Assembly (NCBI GenBank): GCA_902536515.1 | Contig: CACAXU010000005.1 | Location: 1 to 46,511 of the forward strand | Source of the DNA: an uncultured Litorivicinus sp. | GTDB lineage: Bacteria > Pseudomonadota > Gammaproteobacteria > Pseudomonadales > Litorivicinaceae | DNA length: 46,511 nt | Direction: 5' to 3' | In this document: positions 40,727-46,511 of the stretch, piece after piece | Numbering within the stretch: the first letter of the stretch is position 1 | Layout: every line of letters begins with the position of its first letter | Program-made: the position numbers and the translations under genes | The notes under the pieces: model-generated | The model's input: the letters and a program-made list of their open reading frames with translations, nothing else | What the model was told of the DNA's origin: nothing | Databases searched by the model: none

Positions 40727-41380
40727 ATGAGTAGTCGAGCCGCGACACGAGTCTTTCAAGGGGTTAAAGAACAAATTGCAACCGGCCAACTGAAAGATGG
40801 TGCAAAACTAGACGAAACGTCGTTAGCTGAACGATTTCAGGTGTCAAGGACCCCAGTTCGTGAAGCACTTCTACAATTAGTTGGCTCGGGGCTCGCAACT
40901 CAGATCCCGAAACGAGGCTGTTTTGTGAAAGCGCCATCATTCCGTGAAATGATCGAAATGTTTGAAGTCATGAGTGAGCTTGAAGGGATGTGCGCTCGAC
41001 TGGCTGCGCGCCGTATCAGCGACGAGCAGCTAATCGCATTGGAACAGTTAAACAAAGAATGCGAGAACGCAATCGAGGCCAACGACAGTGATCTTTACTA
41101 TCGGAAGAATGTGGAGTTTCACGAGTGTATTTACAGTGCGTGTGGCAACGGATTTCTCGCAGAAGAAACCCGCTCACTGCGACGGAGACTACAATCTTTC
41201 AGGCGTCTACAATTGCGCGTCAGGGGTCGTATGTCGCAGTCATTGGATGAGCACTCTGAAATTATCGAGGCAATTCGATCGAGTGATGCAGATCAAGCCG
41301 ATCGAGTATCGAGGCAACACGTCATGATCCAGGGTGAGCGTTTCAACGATCTTCTCGCTCACATAGAACAGGGCCCATGA
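40727..41380 (+). CDS. GntR-family transcriptional regulator (FadR-like C-terminal domain)
   Basis: wHTH LDETSLAERFQVSRTPVREALLQLVGSGLATQIPKRGCFV plus FCD-like helical domain; start moved to MSSRAATRV. Confidence 0.92.
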   Translation: MSSRAATRVFQGVKEQIATGQLKDGAKLDETSLAERFQVSRTPVREALLQLVGSGLATQIPKRGCFVKAPSFREMIEMFEVMSELEGMCARLAARRISDEQLIALEQLNKECENAIEANDSDLYYRKNVEFHECIYSACGNGFLAEETRSLRRRLQSFRRLQLRVRGRMSQSLDEHSEIIEAIRSSDADQADRVSRQHVMIQGERFNDLLAHIEQGP

Positions 41381-42084
41381 AACCAAAGGCATTGCTATTT
41401 GATGTTTTCGGCACGGTCGTCAACTGGCGACTCGGGATTACTCGGGACTTAACCACCCACTTTCAAAACCATCCGTGTAACCACGCACCTGAAGTAATTG
41501 CCGATGCATGGCGTGCACAATATCAGTCATCGATGGAGCCAATCCGAAGTGGTCGCCGAGGTTACGTTGACTTGGATACACTCCACACCGAGAACCTCGA
41601 GTCAGTTGCAGAGATGTTTCACTTGGAGCTTGGAACACCCGAAGAAAAAAAGTGGTTGATCAAAGCTTGGCATCGCTTGCCGTGTTGGCCAGATAGCGTT
41701 TCTGGCATCCGCGCGCTGCAGCGGCGATTTGTCTGTGCATCGCAGTCGAATGCCCACATTGCTCTGGCAGTCAACCTCGCGAGACATAATCAGTTGACCT
41801 GGGATGTGATCTTGGGTTCAGAGGTCGTTCGGACATACAAGCCAGCACCCGAAGCCTATACCAGAGCTAGTGAAGCTCTTGGATTAAGACCTGAAGAATG
41901 CATGATGGTTGCGGCCCATAACTACGATCTCAAAGCGGCTCAAGAGGTAGGCTTTCAGACCGCGTTTATAAGGCGGCCGACCGAGCATGGACCGGACCAG
42001 AGGATTGATCTTGAGGCCAACGGTTACTGGGACATGTGCGCCGAGTCTCTTACAGACTTTGCTACTCAACTTTCTTGTCACTAG
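41377..42084 (+). CDS. Type II haloacid dehalogenase-like HAD hydrolase
   Basis: ALLFDVFGTVVNW, YKPAPEAYTRA, MVAAHNYDLKAAQEVGFQTAFI; ATGA overlap with gntR. Confidence 0.88.
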   Translation: MKPKALLFDVFGTVVNWRLGITRDLTTHFQNHPCNHAPEVIADAWRAQYQSSMEPIRSGRRGYVDLDTLHTENLESVAEMFHLELGTPEEKKWLIKAWHRLPCWPDSVSGIRALQRRFVCASQSNAHIALAVNLARHNQLTWDVILGSEVVRTYKPAPEAYTRASEALGLRPEECMMVAAHNYDLKAAQEVGFQTAFIRRPTEHGPDQRIDLEANGYWDMCAESLTDFATQLSCH

Positions 42085-43253
42085 ATCGTAATCTGATCCC
42101 CAAACGCTTTCATCAGCATCGCCCGGAAGTTTGCCTTTTTCTCTAGGCCGAGGCCGGGCCCGCTCGGTAGGTTCACAAAGCTCTGTTCAACTTCTAATTC
42201 ATCGGAGAATCCCCCGAACGGCTGGAAGACACCGGGATACGACTCGTTTCCACCCAGTCCTAACCCGGCTGCAATATGCAGAGACATTTGATGCCCGCCG
42301 TGCGGAACAACCCGTCTTGGTGACCAGCCATACGCAGCAAGTACATCAAGCGTTCGGTAATACTCAACCAACCCATAGGATAAGGCACAGTCGAATTGCA
42401 GATAATCAATGTCTGGACGCATGCCGCCGTAGCGGATCAAGTTGCGCGCATCCTGGTGAGAGAATAAGTTTTCTCCTGTCGCGGTTGGTAAGTCATAGGC
42501 TTCACTCAACGCCGCCTGAATTTCGAAATCCAATGGATCACCAGCCTCTTCATACCAAAACAACCGGTATTGCTCCAGTGCTTCTGCATAAGCGAGCGTG
42601 GTCTCACGGTCAAACCGACCATTTGCGTCAACGCAAAGATTCTCTTCACCCACAATCTTCAAAGCTGCCTCGATCCGATCACAATCATGGGAAAGGTCAG
42701 CCGCGCCGATTTTCATTTTGCAAACCTTATAACCTAGATCGAGATACTGACGGAATTCATTTTGCAGACCAGAAATATCTTTACCGGGGTAGTAATAGCC
42801 ACCTGCTGCATAAACCCAGACCTCTGAATCAGGTTTCCTACCCGCACGGTCAGCTAGTAATTGATATAGGGGGACTCCCTGCATCTTGGCGCGCGCATCC
42901 CAAAGCGCCATATCGAGAACACCAACCGCAACTGACCGCTCGCCATGTCCACCAGGCTTTTCATTTGTCATCATGACATCCCAGGCTCTATGAGGATCCA
43001 GATATCCATCTTCACCAACTAGGTGATCTGGGTCGGCCTCAAGCAGGCGAGGGATCAAACGATCTTTCAAAATCCCAGAGGCGTTATATCGTCCGTTTGA
43101 GTTAAACCCATATCCAACAATCGCTTCACCATCAATTATTTGATCAGTGACGACCGCAACAACCGAGCATGTCATCTTTGAAAAATTGATGTAGGCGTTC
43201 TGGATATCTGAGGCGATTGATTCAACAGAATCATAGATTGCTGTTATGCGCAT
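42081..43253 (-). CDS. Enolase-superfamily dehydratase, D(-)-tartrate dehydratase-like
   Basis: VCKMKIGAADL (KxK), NLCVDANGRFD, WYEEAGDPLDFE, TGENLFSHQDA, VVPHGGHQM. Confidence 0.82.
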   Translation of the reverse strand: MRITAIYDSVESIASDIQNAYINFSKMTCSVVAVVTDQIIDGEAIVGYGFNSNGRYNASGILKDRLIPRLLEADPDHLVGEDGYLDPHRAWDVMMTNEKPGGHGERSVAVGVLDMALWDARAKMQGVPLYQLLADRAGRKPDSEVWVYAAGGYYYPGKDISGLQNEFRQYLDLGYKVCKMKIGAADLSHDCDRIEAALKIVGEENLCVDANGRFDRETTLAYAEALEQYRLFWYEEAGDPLDFEIQAALSEAYDLPTATGENLFSHQDARNLIRYGGMRPDIDYLQFDCALSYGLVEYYRTLDVLAAYGWSPRRVVPHGGHQMSLHIAAGLGLGGNESYPGVFQPFGGFSDELEVEQSFVNLPSGPGLGLEKKANFRAMLMKAFGDQITI

Positions 43254-43309
43254 TTGATCACCGTTTTCGGAAAGTAGGCCGTGCCTGAATTAAAATTTGC
43301 AGAAGTGGA

Positions 43310-43339
43310 AGATGACAGATTGTTAACAACCTGTCATCT
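43310..43339. repeat. 30-nt near-perfect palindrome
   Basis: AGATGACAG-A-TTGTT/AACAA-C-CTGTCATCT; one mismatched pair in 15. Confidence 0.85.
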
Positions 43340-43371
43340 GAGTAAGAGTAATGGAAGGTGGAAGTTCTAAA

Positions 43372-43566
43372 TTAAGATTTTTTGACGTCAATGAGTACGT
43401 AACCACAGGCCGTTAGGCGGTTAGTATGATCGATTTCACTAGACCCCTCGATTGCCAGGCGCAAGGAATAACAGAACCCTTGGACAAAGCCGAAAGCTAG
43501 CGCGATGATAGTTGCGAAAGGGGTTACCGAGGTCACGCGTGCACTAATAGCTGTCAATGTTGACAT
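43372..43566 (-). CDS. Putative 64-aa small protein with a hydrophobic segment
   Basis: Minus strand GGAGGCTATTTAATG: GGAGG 7 nt before ATG; hydrophobic stretch FATIIALAFGFVQGFCYSL; no family recognised. Confidence 0.45.
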   Translation of the reverse strand: MSTLTAISARVTSVTPFATIIALAFGFVQGFCYSLRLAIEGSSEIDHTNRLTACGYVLIDVKKS

Positions 43567-43613
43567 TAAATAGCCTCCATCAAAAACCTGATAAGTACGA
43601 TGATTTGAGTATT

Positions 43614-45158
43614 ATGATTAAAAAAAATAATGCGCCGCACGATATAATCAGGCTCGTCCAACTTGATGAAGCCCTACAACTCCTGCAAACGACGCATCGC
43701 ATCGCATTCGTTGACGTCCGCGATCGTAAATCCTATGTGGACGAACACCCGATATTCGCAGTCAACGCGCCAATTGACTCAATAGAATTGCAAATCGAGC
43801 AGCTCTTCGGTGATGAGCCTGGAATTGCCCTGATTATCGGGGACCACCCAACCATGACAGATTGGGCCGCCGCGGTCATCGCTGACGCTACCCGTTTGAC
43901 GCCCCAAATCATCGATGGAGGATTCGATGCATGGAAAAACCATCACCTCCCGGTCTGGGGCGGCGAATATACGCCATCAAAAGCATTCGGCGAGTGGGTA
44001 GAAACGACCGGCAACATTCAAAATATCAAGCCTGAAGATGCGATAAATTCTCCACCCCATTATCAATTTGATGTCAGACCTTTTACAGAGTTCCAGAAGT
44101 TCAGCTTACCAAGCTCAATCCATTGCCCGACTGGCCAGCTCGGGGCTCTCAAGATTTGCCACAGCTCAATTTACCTTCATTGCGCGGGCCGGACGCGAGG
44201 AATCATCGCGGCACAGACCCTAGCCGACCAAGATTTTGATGCATCGATCTACTGCATTACCGGTGGCACCCAGGGATGGGAGCTCGCCGGAGGAGTCCGC
44301 TCGTTCAACAATCATCGATCGGCAGAAGGGTTCTTCTCCGAGGAAACGATGAAGCAGCACGCCAATCACCTCATCAATAAATTTAATTTGCCAATCGCAA
44401 CGAAAGATAGCGAGAGCAACTGGATACGTTCAGAGACCCAACTACGTATCATAACTGTCAGTGAAGACCAAACGACCGATCAAGCGATCTCTCCAACAAC
44501 CCTTATCCAAAGCACAGATCAGTATTTGGGTACCCACAACATGCCTCTAATCGTTCAAGGGCCCAATCAACTGGATTGCGCTGTATCCGCGTTGTGGCTC
44601 CGACGCCTAGGCTGGAATGCGTGGTTGGCCGAAGAGTTTGTGCGAGAGTCAGGCGCGCCTAGCTGTACACCTATCAAACTCCTGGAATGGACCGATGAGT
44701 TGCTACTTACTGATCGTATTATCGACATCCGTTCAAGCGAAGGATTCAAAGCCAGCCGGCTTAGGGGTTCGAAGTGGATACCAAGATCACAATTCAACAC
44801 ATTACGTACATCGGATCGGCATCTGATTGTCTGCGATCACTCCCAAATCACTCACACACAGAAACTTGTCAGCGCGCTCAATCTACCGGAATCAAATTGC
44901 ATCACTTGGGATGTGATACCCAAAGAATATATCGATTCATGCGCTATCAGATTCGAAGCCCACCCTTCTGATCAAGCGCTATTTTTCCCAGACAGACATC
45001 AAGGAAATCTTGAACATGCAAAAGGATACCTCGATTGGGAACACAGCCTCCTTCCTACCCTGAGAGTTTATGGGGGTATTCCGTGGAAACCGATCAACGA
45101 ACCGCTTGACCATCCAAAGTCACATCTGACTACGTACTATCAAAAGGTCCACCTATGA
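43614..45158 (+). CDS. Tandem (apparently four-domain) rhodanese-like protein
   Basis: Repeated rhodanese pattern (FVDVRDRKSY, FDVRPFTEF, IIDIRSSEGFKASRLRGSKWI) with one HCAGRTRG active-site loop; ORF extends to 43557, ATG 43614 preferred. Confidence 0.82.
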   Translation: MIKKNNAPHDIIRLVQLDEALQLLQTTHRIAFVDVRDRKSYVDEHPIFAVNAPIDSIELQIEQLFGDEPGIALIIGDHPTMTDWAAAVIADATRLTPQIIDGGFDAWKNHHLPVWGGEYTPSKAFGEWVETTGNIQNIKPEDAINSPPHYQFDVRPFTEFQKFSLPSSIHCPTGQLGALKICHSSIYLHCAGRTRGIIAAQTLADQDFDASIYCITGGTQGWELAGGVRSFNNHRSAEGFFSEETMKQHANHLINKFNLPIATKDSESNWIRSETQLRIITVSEDQTTDQAISPTTLIQSTDQYLGTHNMPLIVQGPNQLDCAVSALWLRRLGWNAWLAEEFVRESGAPSCTPIKLLEWTDELLLTDRIIDIRSSEGFKASRLRGSKWIPRSQFNTLRTSDRHLIVCDHSQITHTQKLVSALNLPESNCITWDVIPKEYIDSCAIRFEAHPSDQALFFPDRHQGNLEHAKGYLDWEHSLLPTLRVYGGIPWKPINEPLDHPKSHLTTYYQKVHL

Positions 45159-45982
45159 CTAAACAACCAACTGAACATTTGCGATACGGATCTCCTTCAG
45201 TAATTCCAGAAGTCGAAAGCCGAGAGACGATTGATACGCTGTTATCACATCAGTCATGCAGAGCATTCTTGGATCAACCAATTAACGAACACGTCAAACA
45301 ACTATTATTCGCTGCTGCCCAATCTGCACCTAGCAAATCTAACTTGCAACAGTACAGTTTTATCGACGTCAACTGTTCGCCAACAAGGGAACAACTCATT
45401 CAAGTGTTTCCATCGATCCGCTGGGCACTAGAGGCTCCGATGCTCATTTTCGTCATCGGAGACACGCATCGAACGCAAGAAATTAACCGCGCTAAAAACC
45501 ATACTTTTCGCTGGGAGCAAACAGACGCGTTTCTCAATGCAACAGTGGATGCATCGCTCGCACTCGCTTTTATGATTGCCGCCGCCCAAGGCCTTGGTAT
45601 CGGCACTTGCCCCGTATCAAAAGTTAGAGAATCGAGTCAAGCGATTACAAAGCTTCTAAATTTACCGAGAGGCGCTTTCCCAATCTGTGCATGTGCATTT
45701 GGGTATCCGCAAAACGACACTCAATCAATATCACCGCGACTACCGCAATCGGTGGTCGTGCATCGCGACACTTACCACCCGATCGATTTCAATGAAATTG
45801 ATAGATATGATGAGACGTATAACCGAGTAGCCGGACCACCAAAAGCACGATACCCAGAGAAATTTGGCGAACCAAACCACAGCACATGGTCTGATAATGT
45901 CGCGCGACAAACGGCGGTGATTGAACGCCCAGACTTCAGAGATATGTGCGAAAGCCAGGGTTTATTTTGGAAGCAAAGCTAA
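45155..45982 (+). CDS. Nitroreductase family protein
   Basis: RETIDTLLSHQSCRAFLDQPI, AAAQSAPSKSNLQQYSFI, AAAQGLGIGTCPV; ATGA overlap with the rhodanese gene. Confidence 0.88.
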   Translation: MTKQPTEHLRYGSPSVIPEVESRETIDTLLSHQSCRAFLDQPINEHVKQLLFAAAQSAPSKSNLQQYSFIDVNCSPTREQLIQVFPSIRWALEAPMLIFVIGDTHRTQEINRAKNHTFRWEQTDAFLNATVDASLALAFMIAAAQGLGIGTCPVSKVRESSQAITKLLNLPRGAFPICACAFGYPQNDTQSISPRLPQSVVVHRDTYHPIDFNEIDRYDETYNRVAGPPKARYPEKFGEPNHSTWSDNVARQTAVIERPDFRDMCESQGLFWKQS

Positions 45983-46511
45983 CAGCCGGTCAGCGACTAA
46001 CTCGTCGGTTTCCCACATTAACCAATGGCCGACATTGGGGATAACTTCGATCTCAACATGTGGAACTGACTTCCTCAAAATGACTTCGCGTTCCGGGCGA
46101 TATTTACCGACGGATGCATCGAACTCGCCAAACAATACAGAGACAGGATAAGGTGCACCAACCAATACCCGTGCAAGCGTATCTGTCGCAGAGATCGGTC
46201 GACTTTTCAGCCGGTGCATACCGGTGTTCGTTTCTTGGATGTAAAGCGCAAGGTCATCGATACAGGAGGCGTCTTTAACCATCAAAATCTCGAGATTTCT
46301 ACGATGAGCCTCACGGATCTCTTCTCGACTCATTTCCTTTGTACGCCTAATTAAATCGGACATCTCACCGCGCGGTGCACCGGTTCCTCCCGGACCTAGC
46401 AAAACCAAATGCTCAATTTGCGATGCCATGGTGGACGCAACGTGCCCTGCAATAGCGCCACCAAAAGAAAATCCAGCCAGTATGATTTTTTGTTGGCCAA
46501 CCAATTCACTC
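45962..46511 (-). CDS. Alpha/beta hydrolase, N-terminus cut off by window edge
   Basis: Nucleophile elbow GFSFGGAIAGHVAS, PVSVLFGEFDASV, IPNVGHWLMWE; frame open to the last base. Confidence 0.88.
   Translation of the reverse strand, partial: SELVGQQKIILAGFSFGGAIAGHVASTMASQIEHLVLLGPGGTGAPRGEMSDLIRRTKEMSREEIREAHRRNLEILMVKDASCIDDLALYIQETNTGMHRLKSRPISATDTLARVLVGAPYPVSVLFGEFDASVGKYRPEREVILRKSVPHVEIEVIPNVGHWLMWETDELVADRLLALLPK

Noticed and set aside
42131-42976. 281-aa antisense ORF within the tartrate-dehydratase-like gene
   Set aside because: His/Arg/Pro/Ser-rich composition typical of an antisense frame; opposite strand has clear enolase-superfamily motifs.
1-46511. CRISPR arrays, tRNA genes, insertion sequences, phage or defence genes
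   Set aside because: No regularly spaced repeats, no credible T-loop/cloverleaf sequences in intergenic regions and no transposase, integrase or nuclease ORFs were seen; a tRNAscan/Infernal run would be decisive.

Overview
The window looks like a gene-dense gammaproteobacterial chromosome segment. Positions ~1-33.6 kb are mostly conserved housekeeping clusters: tyrS / M23 peptidase-anmK / erpA-argC; a CLC-type channel; hemJ-thiE-hemL; mrcB with an LpoP-like TPR lipoprotein; coq7; gph-trpE-trpG-trpD-trpC-DUF2489-osmC; lptD-surA-pdxA-rsmA-apaG-apaH-cca; folB-tsaD; rpsU-yqeY-dnaG-rpoD. Positions ~33.6-46.5 kb are accessory: a decayed DsrE-family pseudogene; a malonate uptake/utilisation locus (TRAP dctPQM, Asp/Glu-racemase/maleate-isomerase-like gene, malonyl-CoA decarboxylase, malonyl-CoA synthetase, divergent GntR regulator and type II HAD dehalogenase); an enolase-superfamily D-tartrate-dehydratase-like gene; a four-domain rhodanese plus nitroreductase; and a truncated alpha/beta hydrolase at the right edge. 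I found no CRISPR array, tRNA/rRNA gene or transposase. I see no clear wholly new system. The best leads are a CLC protein that appears to have lost the gating and proton glutamates, the multi-frameshifted DsrE relic, phased MatR-like operator repeats in the malonate locus, a 30-nt near-perfect palindrome beside an SD-equipped 64-aa ORF, and a tandem rhodanese with only one retained catalytic Cys. All family calls come from reading the translations, not from database searches.
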